The notes below the pieces were generated by a model. That model had not been told where the DNA came from. It saw nothing but the letters and a program-made list of their open reading frames with translations, and searched no databases. Below, piece after piece: positions 1-11,567 of a DNA stretch of 64,000 bases. This DNA comes from Otis tarda (taxonomy: Eukaryota; Chordata; Aves; Otidiformes; Otididae): positions 7,192,001 to 7,256,000 of the forward strand of contig CM048572.1 of the NCBI GenBank assembly GCA_026413225.1, read 5' to 3'. The translations under genes and the position numbers were made by a program. Each line of letters begins with the position of its first letter. The first letter of the stretch is position 1.

Positions 1-2979
1 ATTGTAGTTTATGTTTAGCAGCACTATTATATAAGATTAGAAAACCAACCTCTAATTTTTACAATCTGAAGCGTATTGCATGTAAAAATAGCCTCACAGG
101 TCATTCTACATGTGTGTTTATATGAAGATGAATCCTTCTGCAGTTTAAGCACTGTAATATTTTGTTCCCATTCTGACACATTATCATAAAGTCTAAGGAT
201 TACAGTAAGAATGGCTCTTCCTAGGGGCATAATATCAGCTGCATATGGTTGATGTTGGTCGGTACAGTGAAGCATAATTCCACTATCTCTGCTATAACAG
301 AGCATTAGAAGTTCTCTTGCTGACCTACAGGTCTAAAAAGAAATGCTGAGTGACTGGAATAGCTGTGCAGCAGTTCCTAAGTTAAAAAGACTGAACTATG
401 ATAGACAAATTAAATACAGCATTGTGAATTCTTCAAGTATAATTATAATTTATATAATTTGAAGCTTGCATTTTCACGTACTTTTGTACATACCAACACT
501 CAGACAATGCTGCAATTCAATATTAAACGCACATATGGAGCAGAGCTACATGACAAACAGGTAACACTCAGGTCTCGTACTATCTTGATCTCAATGAAGA
601 AATGGTTTTCAAAAATTTGGACAATGCTCCCATACATTTAGCACCTACTACATTTTAGTAATTCCATAAATTAGTGATGCATCCTCAAAAGCTTGTAAAT
701 TCTCTCCAGCACCTTTTATATTTACAACTTTATTAATACTTCTTTTTACCTTCTCTGACTTAGTAATACATATGGGAACAGTCCTATCACAACTTACCAC
801 AAAGGTCAAGCTGACTATTAAGTAACTAATTCTGGGAACTGGATTAAGTGACTGTGTGCTTCTGAGCATCGTCAAGCAAGAAGATACGTGTTTATTATGA
901 TTTTAAATTATTGCTTCATATGTTTATGACCACAAAAGGCACTTTGTTCTCCCAGCACTCCTTGAATTCATTTAGAATACAGTCAAAAGTACCAGACAGT
1001 AACCAGCAAATCTGAGAAACCTAACAGTAACGCACAGTAATTTTCACAGTCAAATAGCCATTAGTAATACACAGAACAGATAAAAGTAAAACTATTTTCA
1101 TCTCCCTCTCTGAAAGCTCCCTTAAAAAAAAAAAAATTAGACTTGCCGATGCAAGGTATTTCATACCACTATAACGTGTGCTGCCATTCAGCTCACACTT
1201 TTCCTCCTTGTCACATCTACTTTCCCATAATCCAGAAACTCTTTGGGATGCAGTCTGACTATCTGGTACTGGAACTGTTCGCTCAGTTGGCCTATAGGCA
1301 GTGGGAAAACAGCATGTTCTAACACTGAAGGCAAGCCATTGCAATAGAAAAACCAGACTGGAAAAATAAATAAATACTCCTAGACAGAGGAGTCAACTCC
1401 ACTGAAATAAGTAAACATCTCTAAAAATAAAGACAACTAGTTCTAGATAAGTAGGTAGAAGTAGTATTCAGTAGCCTGAGTTTCCTCCCTCCATTTAGTA
1501 GTCTTCCTCAATTCATTCAACTGAAATAATAAATATGATTAATGATTTTCTGTGAAACAAAGAGGTTAGGAAAATAGACAGTATCAAACATACATGCAAT
1601 GTTTTTAGACTACATAGAATGCACTTGGAAGAAAATGAATGGAATACTAAAGTGTCATTTTAGTATTTTGTCATAAACTTCAGGCAAAGCAGAAAACACT
1701 CAATCTTCTCTGCCCACTTGATGTGATCTTGCCAATACAACAGTATTACACGATGGCATCTAAACAAAGACTTACCATGTTCTTCTGTCAGTCAAGTTTT
1801 TAAAAAAGCACTACTATACATTAGAAGGTCATAATTAAGATTTGGTGTCTTAATCGATAGTTTCAGAGCAAACAGGAAAAAAAAATGAGGCAAATAGTCA
1901 GAATTTGAAAATTCTAAAGCTCTGGTCCCCAAAGCAGTTTAAGCATATAAACAAACATGGGCAGCGGAAACTAACAACTTCAAACTCATTCTTAGAAATT
2001 ATATAGCTCTGCTCATTTACCAGTTTGCTAAAAAACCTAGTTATCATGTCACCAGGGTAAAAAGGTGGTCATCTGTTCAAAATCACAGCGTGATTCATTA
2101 GAAAGCAGCAGTATCTAACCTCTACTTGGAGTAGCTAAGCAACAGGGTACAAAACATTGGCACATAATGCTATCCACCTCATTTTACACATGTACCAACA
2201 CAAATAATCACATACATGCAGAGCAACGGGAAACAAGGTTCAAGAACTCCCAGTTCCTCTGGTTTTTCTGACAAAACCTTTCCCTGGTAAAAAAAATTCA
2301 AACCTTACCTCCATTAAGAACAAAGTGCACATCAAACTTCTTTTTTTTTATAATAAAAATCTCATTCAATGTATCTTGAAATCAATAAGAGAAATCTACT
2401 GAAACCAAAGATTGCATTGCACATCCACTTACATACATAAACTCAGGATGAACAGGAGGATTAACCCAAAGGACAACTGTTACTCATGTGACAGCATACT
2501 GCAAGATGCTAAAACATCATGCCAATCTGAATGGCGTAAGAATAAAACAGGAGCAGAATGGTTCCAACACTTCAAAAAAGCCATTCCAAAATTTGAGTCA
2601 CCTAAGGTCAGCAAACCCAATGGCTACCAGGCTTGCAGTATTCTGGGATATGACAAATGATCTCATCTTTCCAACACACTTGCTCCAGATTTCTAGACAA
2701 GTCATAAATTTACAGCACATCCAAAATTGGTGCACTGTGTGTTTGCAGCACAAAGCTCATATCAGTTCTGCTTCCCCTGATGTTCTCTCATCTCTATTTG
2801 TCAAAGCAAAGGCCTTATCAGAATGCTTTGACAAGCGTTTATCCGTATTTAGCTAAGCACTTTCACATTTTCCCCTCTATTCTTATTCTTCAGTTCTGTT
2901 TTTCTCCATTTATTGTTCTCCAGCATACTTGGTATACTACAGATACTCAGAGAAGGCTAAATCCATGAACCTTCACCTT

Positions 2980-3009
2980 AAAAAAAAAAAAAAGTAAAAA
3001 AAAAAAAAA
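2980..3009. repeat. interrupted A-run
   Basis: Two runs of 14 A are separated by GT. This is a simple low-complexity tract. No retroelement body ends at it, so it is not clearly a retroposon tail. Confidence 0.9.
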
Positions 3010-3238
3010 GTGTTCTACACAGAGCCCACATTGTGTAAGCTCATATTCTTCCAGCCAGACCTTAATTCAAATTACAGCATTTTAGGAAAAACTAGCTTAC
3101 AGTTTCTGAATAGCTGATTGTCACTCATCTAGTATGAAAAACTGTGTGCCATCCTAAGTACTCTTATTTTATAAAAATACTTTTCTTTACAGTTACACAT
3201 GAACGTAAATAATTTTTAAAATGAACCACGTACCTAAT

Positions 3239-3272
3239 TCTCAGACTACAAGATTTCTCAGACTACAAGATT
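3239..3272. repeat. 17-bp tandem duplication
   Basis: The unit TCTCAGACTACAAGATT occurs twice head to tail with no mismatch (3239-3255 and 3256-3272). Perfect identity suggests a recent replication-slippage or end-joining duplication. No function is apparent. Confidence 0.95.
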
Positions 3273-3354
3273 TCCTCATCACTTATATGCTAAAACTTCA
3301 AAACTAAGCAAATGTCAAGCCTTTGATACTGCTTGCACTATTGCTTGGGGAGGG

Positions 3355-3377
3355 AAAAAAAAAAAAAAAAAAAAAAA
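3355..3377. repeat. A23 homopolymer
   Basis: An uninterrupted run of 23 A follows a G-rich TTGCTTGGGGAGGG stretch. It is likely to be length-variable between individuals. No attached SINE or LINE body could be recognised. Confidence 0.9.
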
Positions 3378-4203
3378 GGCCCAAAGACTTAATTTCCAAA
3401 CTAAGGAGTACCTGAAAAGTAGAAAACATAATAGAAGGTATTTTTAACATGTAACAGAACTCAGATAGTAAGGCTGCAATTAGTATTTTATTCTGAGCTC
3501 TGTAGAGCTTCACAGACAAAGTCTGATTGCACACAGGAATCTGCTCACCTAAACATCCGCCAACAGAGAAGCGGTAAAACGAAAGCCATCCTAACACTCA
3601 TGGCAGCAGCCCACACTCATCACAGCAACACACTCTCTTCAGCGTGACTTTAGAAAGATCACATAATGGTTATTGACATTTCTAACAATGAAAACTTTGA
3701 AGTTCAATTTCTATTTAGGTATTTTCCTCGTATGCCCAAAATAAAATAAGGATGGCTCAGGCAAACTCCTTGGCCAAATCCAACTGAACAGCATCGCCAA
3801 GCAAACTGGGTTATACTATTATTTGGAACGGTAGGAAAAGCAACCTGGTTAATGTGTGCGCTGCATGTCCCTTAATTAATGATTCTCAGCAGGATAAGAC
3901 GCCAGACATGCATTTTTTGTGCTGTAACTCTAGAAAGCATACCCACAACACATCTGTAGCATTTTTTTTTCCATTTCAGTTACTGCTGCTGTTTATTTAG
4001 GTCAGAAGGTACAACCAACCCTGTGTTTTCAGAGCCCAGGATTGTTTCCGTAGGTAGGTAGCTAGCTAGATATAAGCACAGGTTGCAAATGCACTTGCTA
4101 CTTTAGAAGCAGCTTAATGTAAGTATAGATGGGTGCATGTGCCTGAACTGATGCAAAGCTGGGAACTGAAATATCCTCTTGAAATCCTGCATACCTTTTG
4201 TGG

Positions 4204-4234
4204 AAAAAAAAAAAAAAAAAAAATTAAAAAAAAA
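4204..4234. repeat. A-run (A20-TT-A9)
   Basis: Twenty A, two T, then nine A form a low-complexity tract. Small open frames that cross it are encoded mainly by lysine or phenylalanine homopolymer and are not real genes. Confidence 0.9.
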
Positions 4235-5789
4235 GGTGAATAATAGCTTGTCCTGTGAATCTCTCCAGGAACAAATATCATCACACACTGCACTGTCTGC
4301 AGAAAAAATATGGCAATTACAAGACTGTTTTGAGCTTTCAAAGGAAATATGCCCTGACAAACTCAATAAATGAGCCAAACTTTATATGCAAGATATTCTG
4401 CAAAACTCTAGCTTGGAAAATTCCAGCACAGAATAAATGAACCCTTTAGCAAAACCGTTCATTTATAAAACAAATAAATAGAAAAAAGGACAAGAGAGAC
4501 AAGTCACAGAACAGCCAGGTTTATGTATTTAAGAAACATATTAAAAAAAAAAAAAAGGTAGCACCAAAGTTACCAAAGTTTTCGGTGCTATCTTGTTCTT
4601 AAACAGTTTAAGAAAGCAAGCTTTTTATTTCAAAGAAGTACAGAGTAAGTGCCAATGTTTCTTCAAAGAAATGATCCTGATATTGCATATTTACCAGGCA
4701 CGCTAGGGATTTGTATGGCAGATACATGCCAGATATTTCAGAAAAAAAGACACTAATGTGCCTATATACCTATAAACCATCCTCCTGCCAGCAGGCATAG
4801 TACATATACTGGCCTTATGAGGCAGCTAAGAAGCCCTACATGACAGACCATTGCCCGTACTCTTCACTTAGATAGCAAATTCATTTTACATATTGACTAC
4901 TCCTTTATTTTTTTGGTACACCTATAATCAGGAGTCTTGTTACCTTAAAGGAAAAAACACAGTGGAAGTCTTGTTAGTGGGCTGGTTTATGTAGAAAGCC
5001 ACATAGAAAGTAGATACTTAAACATATATTGCTTGTCCTCCAGCCTCACACTTGTTGTTTGTAATAAAATTAGATCAGAGTAGAGGTTGCATCTTTTTAT
5101 ATATTTATGTGTGACTTAGCATCCTGAAGCCTTGATTAAAACACAGTCTCTTTTGGCCCTTCTGATACAGAAATTAATCTTTTAGAAGATAAAATACTAC
5201 CAAAAAATGCTAATGTAATGTACCTGCAAAGAAAGAAACCCATTTCAAATGCCCTTTGAAATGTATTAGTGTTTGTTAGAGTAGAGTGTGATATGCCAGG
5301 CTTGTATTTTTGCACATACCTGTCATATCCAACAGCATTCACTGCTACCCTAACCGAATCGACACCTTCATTCCTCATCAATGCACACTTTTGTCTGTGA
5401 AGTATCAGGCTGTTTTCATAATTTATTTATTTCAAGTCATTTGGTAGTAGCTAGAAAGTCAATAGGTGCACGTTTAAACAATTTTTCTTAATTATTTAAG
5501 GCTTCAAAAGATTAAAAAAAAATCTTAACAGGAATTGAGCATTCATTACATAATGTTCAAAGAATAAGAACCCCTACAGTCTTTTTAAAAATAAATAAGA
5601 GGCCTGACAAGCTAACTTTGAGAATAACCATCAGAATAACAAAGATTGCTACAAACAGCCTGCCCCTCCTGATACAGGTTCCTACTGTTGCATACTGAGT
5701 AAAAACCATTGACATTGGTGCACTGACACTGACAGATAAGCAACAATGAAGATGTATGGCCAGCCTCTTCTAGCCTTTGGCGTTGAAGT

Positions 5790-5803
5790 AACGGCCGGCC
5801 GTT
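5790..5803. repeat. 14-bp perfect GC palindrome
   Basis: AACGGCCGGCCGTT equals its own reverse complement and contains the rare octamer GGCCGGCC. It sits in a patch with five CpG between about 5779 and 5820, in surroundings that are otherwise AT-rich and CpG-poor. What it does is unknown; see the finding on this patch. Confidence 0.9.
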
Positions 5804-7364
5804 GTGTGATTAATGGACGCTGCATTTGTGAAAAGGTGCTGTCATCATTAAGGATTTCTGAAACAATGTCTGTTCCAACATATTTTTAATGCAGCTGACA
5901 TCAGCACTGAAAGGTGTCAACTTAAAACCAGGAACTCCTGAAGCAGCTCCTGAGAGACAAACAGTGAAGGTGCAGCTGACATTCAACAGCAAAAGGCATC
6001 TGGCGTGGAACTAACTCCCTTCGTGGTTTTGAAGGTGTGTGAAAAAATCAGTAAAACAATACAACCAACTGAAATGAAGTTGGCTCACAAAGAGTACACA
6101 GAAACCCTTCTAACAAGACAAGATAAATTGTTATTGAGTAAATAAAATGTTACTGCCTAGGAGGACAGAACAGCATAAGCCGATCAAATGCTCATCCTGC
6201 TCTACAGACAAGAACATTAATACAAAACCCTTGTCAGTCATGGAAGTTCCAGAAGTTTTATTCCAGATGAGCTGATCTATGTTTAAAGAACAAAAATTTC
6301 TTATCGAACAAATTTTCTGTTAGAACTTTCTCATGTGTATAGCAATACCTTTCACATAGAACAGAAGTTTAGAGATTGTTCAGAACGAGTCCTCAAAGAC
6401 AGGGTCTGTAGAGTACAAGTTGGACTGTCCTGTTACATCCCAATCCTGGGTTTCACAAGTAGTCCAAGCATTTGTGAAAAGTGACATTTGTGGCAGACCC
6501 TAATGCATAACACTGCTGTGAGAAGAAAAGCCACAAAAAAAATTTTCCTCATGATAGGAAGACAAGAATCTATTGTCCAGTTTGGCAGCATTGGTCTGTC
6601 CTTGCTAAGCCCAAGATCACAACACTTTACTTTAGTTAAGTCTTCTTTCTGTTTACATCCACGTTAAGCCTTACAGAACGGAGCTGCATCTCTCAGGTGA
6701 CTTGAGGAATTCTATGTGTTCAGTTTAAAAGTCTGTATCTTAATAGCACCTGTAGCACTCTGACTTAGCTCCATGCTTTCCTGTCTTCTCTGCTGCTGCA
6801 GTGAGGCACAGAGGTGATGTACCAAATGGAATGGGGAACAAGAGTTCTCTAGTCACTCAGCAGCTCAGAAGAATAGGGATGGAAGCTCATATAAGGAGTC
6901 ACTACTCATAAAATGAATAAAGATTTAAAGACAAAATGGCTGAGAGAAGTTCAGCTGGCAATTTAGTTCACTGTGGCAGGCAGAAAATTTGACAGCCTGA
7001 GCTGCAGCATGGGCCATAGTCCCAGAGCCTCTAACAAGAACACCGGTCCACCTCCAAATTCCACACCTATGAGGGAAGAGCAATGAGATACACTACAGCA
7101 GGATACACATGCTTTATTTTCTGAAATTAGAAATCTAAACTGTTGGGTTTTGTTTTTTTTTTTTTTAATTTTTATAAATAATCTTACATCAAAAGTATCC
7201 CTGGTGTTAGCTCACTAACTGAGAAAAGGTCAGCCCAAGAATGCGTCTGCCAGAACATATTTGTCTTAGCTACGTTCCAAACTGGCAGAAAGACAGGAAT
7301 AATTAAGATGGATCAAATAAATCTAAACTGTCCATATAGACAGTAAATGAATCCATGTGTTTAG

Positions 7365-7369
7365 ATCCC
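7365..7369. repeat. left target-site duplication ATCCC of solo LTR 1
   Basis: ATCCC lies directly before the LTR start TGTTCTGG and recurs directly after the LTR end at 8500-8504. A 5-bp duplication is the size made by ERVL-type integrases. It fixes the element borders to the base. Confidence 0.93.
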
Positions 7370-7542
7370 TGTTCTGGTTTTGTTAGTGAGGGGGGGCCTA
7401 AGGTGGTAGCTTCTGTAGGAAACTGCTAGAAGTCGCTCCCCTTTGTTTAGTGGACTCGGCCGGGCCTAGGGCGGACCCGCTGCTGGCCAAGGCCGAGCCG
7501 ATTGGTAGCAGAATGTCCCATGATAATGCCTCTGCGATAACG

Positions 7543-7550
7543 TATTTAAG
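7543..7550 (+). promoter_or_regulatory. TATA-like box of solo LTR 1
   Basis: TATTTAAG lies 173 bp into the LTR, a usual place for the end of U3. It is the best TATA-like element on the + strand of the LTR. No evidence of current activity can be read from sequence. Confidence 0.55.
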
Positions 7551-7892
7551 AAAGGGAAAACAGAAAAAAAAAAGGAGAGAAGATGTGAAGCAGCTGAGCG
7601 GGGGGCAGAGAGGGGGAGGCGCGAGCCTCGTGGGCCTTGCAGGCCTCACCCTCTGGCCTCCCGCCAGGCAGCCGACTGGGCCCAACTCGGCCCAGCCTGG
7701 CTGCAAGAAGTGGAGAGGAGATGAGAAGTGAACAAGATGTAAAAAGGATCCTGAGAGGCGTCTGCCAGCCTGTTGTAAGGAACGGCTGCAGACGCCAAGG
7801 TCAGTGAAGAAGGAGGGGGAGGAGTAATGCGGCTCCTGGCCAAGATTCCTCTGCAACTCGTGGTGAAGACCATGGTGGAGCGGGTTGTCCCC

Positions 7893-8091
7893 CTGCAGCC
7901 CATGGAGGTTCACGGAGGGGCAGAGATCCACCTGCAGCCCGTGGAGGACCCCACGCCGGAGCAGGTGGAGGCCTGAAGGAGGCTGTGGCCCGTGGAGGGC
8001 CCGCTGGGACAGCTGTTCTAGAAGGACTGCACCCTGTGGAAGAGATGAGCCACGCCAGAGCAGTTTCACGAAGGACTGTGGCCCGTGGGAG
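7893..8091 (+). repeat. five imperfect copies of a 16-bp LTR motif
   Basis: Copies related to CTGYRGCCCGTGGAGG start at 7893, 7932, 7983, 8027 and 8076. The spacing is irregular (39, 51, 44 and 49 bp), so this is a dispersed internal repeat, not a clean tandem array. It probably arose by local duplication during evolution of the LTR family. A protein-binding role is possible but unproven. Confidence 0.8.
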
Positions 8092-8310
8092 GGACCCCAC
8101 GATGGAGCAGAGGAGGAATGCGAGGAGTTCTTCCCCCGACGATGACACAGCGGCATTTAACAACGTGTGATGAACTGACCGCGACCCCCATTCCCTTTCC
8201 CTCCGCGCCGCTCGGGAGGGGAGGTAGTATAGATAATGTTAAGCCCGGGAAGAGGGAGGGGTGGGGGGAGGTTATCTTGTTCCCTGTCTCATTCTCCTGC
8301 TAATTTTAGA

Positions 8311-8316
8311 AATAAA
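8311..8316 (+). terminator. AATAAA polyadenylation signal of solo LTR 1
   Basis: AATAAA sits in the sequence TAGAAATAAATGAA about 185 bp before the LTR end. It would mark the R/U5 part of the LTR and agrees with the + orientation given by the TATA-like box. Confidence 0.6.
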
Positions 8317-8499
8317 TGAATAGTTTTCCCCAAGTGGAGTCTGTTTTGCCCATAACGGTAACTTTAAGGATTCTCTCCCCGTCCTTATCTCAAACCTTGA
8401 GCCGTTTTTCTTGTATCATCTCCTCCTATTCTCTCGGAGGGTGGGGGGAGCAAGAGAGAGACTGCGTAGTCTGGTCCTGATCAGGGCTGAACTACGACA

Positions 8500-8504
8500 A
8501 TCCC
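8500..8504. repeat. right target-site duplication ATCCC of solo LTR 1
   Basis: This is an exact match to 7365-7369 and directly follows the terminal CA of the LTR. With no mutation in either copy, the insertion is either fairly young or simply unmutated over five bases. Confidence 0.93.
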
Positions 8505-9647
8505 TTCTCCTAAAACAGCTCCAAAAGGCAGCAAAAACTAGAAAACATGAGAAAGAGAAAAAATCAGGCGTGGAATGAAAGCTAACAAGAAACAAGACTG
8601 TATGTAATAATACTTAATACAGTGCAGTTCCCATTCAAATGGACCTTGGAGTTTAATGATGCAGCCTGACTGATCACATCAAACAGAAATTAACTGCCCA
8701 GGAACACAGATAACACCCTACTCGGCAGGATTAAGAACCAAATCAGTCACAGCCTTTGTTTGCACCGTCTTTCTTATCTTTACTGGTAGAATACCATTTC
8801 TGACAGTGCTTTTGAAAGCTCTTCAAGAAAGCTTCTCTTCATTTCTTGCACTGTAGTTCAGTCAAGAATATTAACTACTTGACAGTAATTGCAAAACACC
8901 TCAAGATACAAGTTCCCTTCTTCCAAAGAAAAAGGGTTAAAATTAAAATATCTGATTTTAATGGGACTGAAAGATCAATACTAGACCCCATGGCAAATTA
9001 ATAGGACGTGTAATAAATGAAAAGAGGTTGCTCTCAGACTGCTGAGAAGTGTCACTGGGCAAGGGGTCTAGGGATCCAAGATGGCTGCAGGCCATTCTGT
9101 ACCAGCTTCCTGACCTCACTGTGAAAGGGAACTAACTATCAGAACCACCAGATGAAATTAAATGTACAGCATGTCTTGAGTTCCACAGAGAAGATATGAA
9201 TCCTCCAGAAGAGATTTGTGTAAGATAAGTGGATTCCATATATTTATGGAAGACATACATATGTATAAGATCAGTGAATTCCATGTAAGTACTTGGGGTG
9301 AGGATAGTACAAGAGAGTAATAGATAAGAGTAGGAATTTTTCTGAAGAGCTAATAGGTCATGGGAAACATAAGGAGAAGAGATCTCAAAGTGAAACGATT
9401 TTTTAATAGGGAAGAAGCAAGGAAGCATACACAAGAGACACGATGGTGATAATGAACCCAGAACGGTGATGACGCACACCATTAAAAACCACAGGACGAA
9501 TTTAGGCATCTAGAATGTAACTGCGCGAGAAGTTGGTACTGAAAACTAAGATAATGAGTTCCTGAATTCAAAATAGTTTAAATTACCCAAGACTTCTCAC
9601 ACCAAACACAGAACAAGTCCTAACACCAAGTTTTACTTCGAAGACAG

Positions 9648-9663
9648 AAAAAAAAAAAAAAAA
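9648..9663. repeat. A16 homopolymer
   Basis: An uninterrupted A-run with no recognisable retroposon body beside it. Confidence 0.85.
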
Positions 9664-11538
9664 GAACAACCCAGAAACTTCACCACTGCTCTACTTTTCC
9701 TACTGAATGAGGAGCCTTTAAAACATCTTCAGGTGGCCAGTAGAGATTTCTTCACTGGAAGAGGTGGCAGCAGCTCCATATCTATGGAGATGCTGCTCTC
9801 TGCTGCACCACACAGTCCTTAGGCACATCCTGCTATCATGTTTGCCCCAGGAAAAGGTTTCCGTGATTCCCTGAGCTTGTTCACACCCATACACCTTTAG
9901 CAACGCAGGCGTACTTCAGTATGTAGGGATGGCTTGAAGATACCTTAAACATTACTCTTTGCCAGACTGCAAATTTAAAACTCTTAAAATACGGGATTTC
10001 GGCTGAAATGCACAGCACTGTTTCCTGCAGGAGCTGGGCTGTCCAGGATGACCACTTCTGACTCTAAGAGGCTACAGTTACAAAGAGCCACAAGTCTCTT
10101 CTAATTATATAATACTGACACACACTATTTATGTGTATTCTCCTCTTCTTTGGTAAGTAAAGTAACGAAAATTGTTCTGTCTCTAGTTAGTCTTCTCCTT
10201 TGTCAATAGCCAAACAAAGAATTAACTTAGAAACAGTAGGCATTGTTGAGCATCTACTATTAAATAGTATCTATCCTAAAAGTTCTAATTTGTACGTTAT
10301 CTTCTTTGCCCCATATCTTTGAAAAGTTTCTCTCTTCAGTCTTACAGCAATATCATTTTTTTCCCCCGTTTTAGTAAGTATAATTATAATCTCAGTCCCA
10401 TCTTACAAAACTGATTTATGTCAGTTATTTGGTACCATTCAAACATTTGAATATTGGCATCCTTGGATGCACATTCATAACAGTTGATATTGGCTATATT
10501 TTCTTCTCTGCCAAACAGTCTTGACAAATTTAAACTGTACAAGCAGCACCCAATGTTAACAACATTTACATACTGATTTCCTTATGCACTCTCTATTCAA
10601 TACTACAGAATAATTGGAGCACAACAGGCAGTGATGAGGAGGTAAGATTTCTTTCACTGCATTTTAAACTGGCTGCAGTGGATGCCTCTTTTAGTCCTTG
10701 GAAGATGGATGATTCCATTATTTGTAGTACTCAGCAATAAATCTCTGAGTTTAGGCTAAAGTGAGCACTTTCCCCTGCTTTGCGTCTTCCATTACACTGT
10801 TATTCATCATGTTTAATCATTCATTTACCTCTGACGGCTACTGCACTTGGGGAGGACTGGCACATTATTGATTTTTGACTTTTACCCTTTAGAAGCTGGG
10901 TAAAGGGCTTTGCAACTGCTTAATCAGAAGTGACATGACCAGGGCAGGGCAGCTGCAGACCTTGGGAAACAGCAGCTAAACAGCATGCCAAGTTATGATG
11001 AAATGAAATTAAGAGTGAACAAAGAAAGCAAATTATAATAAACTGAAAATTATAGTGGATACCCCCAGGAGATCAGAGTACAAAGCACTCCTCTGCCTAG
11101 TAAAACACATTTCTGGGAGAGAGGAGACTAAGATTAAGCAGGAAAATTTACAACTTCAAATTCCCACAAAAATAAATACGCAGAGCCATGTTCTGTTACA
11201 GAAGTGTCCGTTAACGTGATTTGGCTGAAGTATTTTCTCAGTTGCTTATAAAACTTTTTTCTCAAATAGAGCACTAGTTCAGCACCCCACTAGCAAGCAC
11301 GCAACAAGAATTACACACAACGTACTATTTGATAGCTGGCTTATTTTTTGCTTACTGGGAAACTGAGATTTTTAACAAAGTCAAAAGAACTCCATTCACA
11401 CCTTAGAAAAAAGTGCAGATAAACCCTTAACTTCTGCTACAATATCTACCAAATTATGCAATAAACAATAGATACAAGTACAGTTATCTACTCCAAATCA
11501 ACAGGATGGTAATGCTGGTTTAATATTTTAGAAAAAGA

Positions 11539-11567
11539 AGTAAAAAAAAAAAACAAAAAACAAAAAA
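11539..11567. repeat. A-rich tract with C interruptions
   Basis: A-rich sequence of the form A12-C-A6-C-A6. It is low complexity only. Confidence 0.8.

Larger units (their letters stand above)
1..7364. other. AT-rich non-coding DNA, no supported gene
   Basis: No open frame here has a recognisable domain or a length beyond what AT-rich DNA gives by chance. The stretch contains several A-runs, a 17-bp tandem duplication at 3239-3272, and a CpG-dense patch near 5780-5830, each listed separately. It is probably intronic or intergenic. A possible short exon on the minus strand (5320-5394) is discussed as a finding but is not called a gene. Confidence 0.7.
7370..8499 (+). mobile_element. solo LTR 1, avian ERVL-type endogenous retrovirus, 1130 bp
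   Basis: The element starts TGTTCTGGTTTTG and ends CTACGACA, giving the TG...CA termini of a retroviral LTR, and is flanked by a perfect ATCCC duplication. It is GC-rich compared with its AT-rich surroundings. A TATA-like TATTTAAG lies at 7543-7550 and an AATAAA polyadenylation signal at 8311-8316, both on the + strand, which sets the orientation. The interior holds five imperfect copies of a 16-bp motif (7893-8091). No gag, pol or env lies next to it, so it is a solo LTR left by recombination between the two LTRs of a provirus. Open frames of up to about 250 codons on both strands inside it are by-products of high GC and resemble no protein. The ERVL assignment rests on the 5-bp duplication and the avian-type start sequence and is an inference; the borders are directly visible. 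Confidence 0.88.

Noticed and set aside
801-861. Exon-like stretch on the minus strand between CGATGCTCAG and GTG/GTAAGTTG
   Set aside because: It stays open in one frame but is only about 20 codons with no recognisable peptide; similar decoys occur many times on both strands.
7398-8156. Open frames of up to 252 codons on the minus strand and several on the + strand
   Set aside because: They lie fully inside the GC-rich solo LTR, overlap each other in several frames, and encode low-complexity strings with no protein family resemblance.
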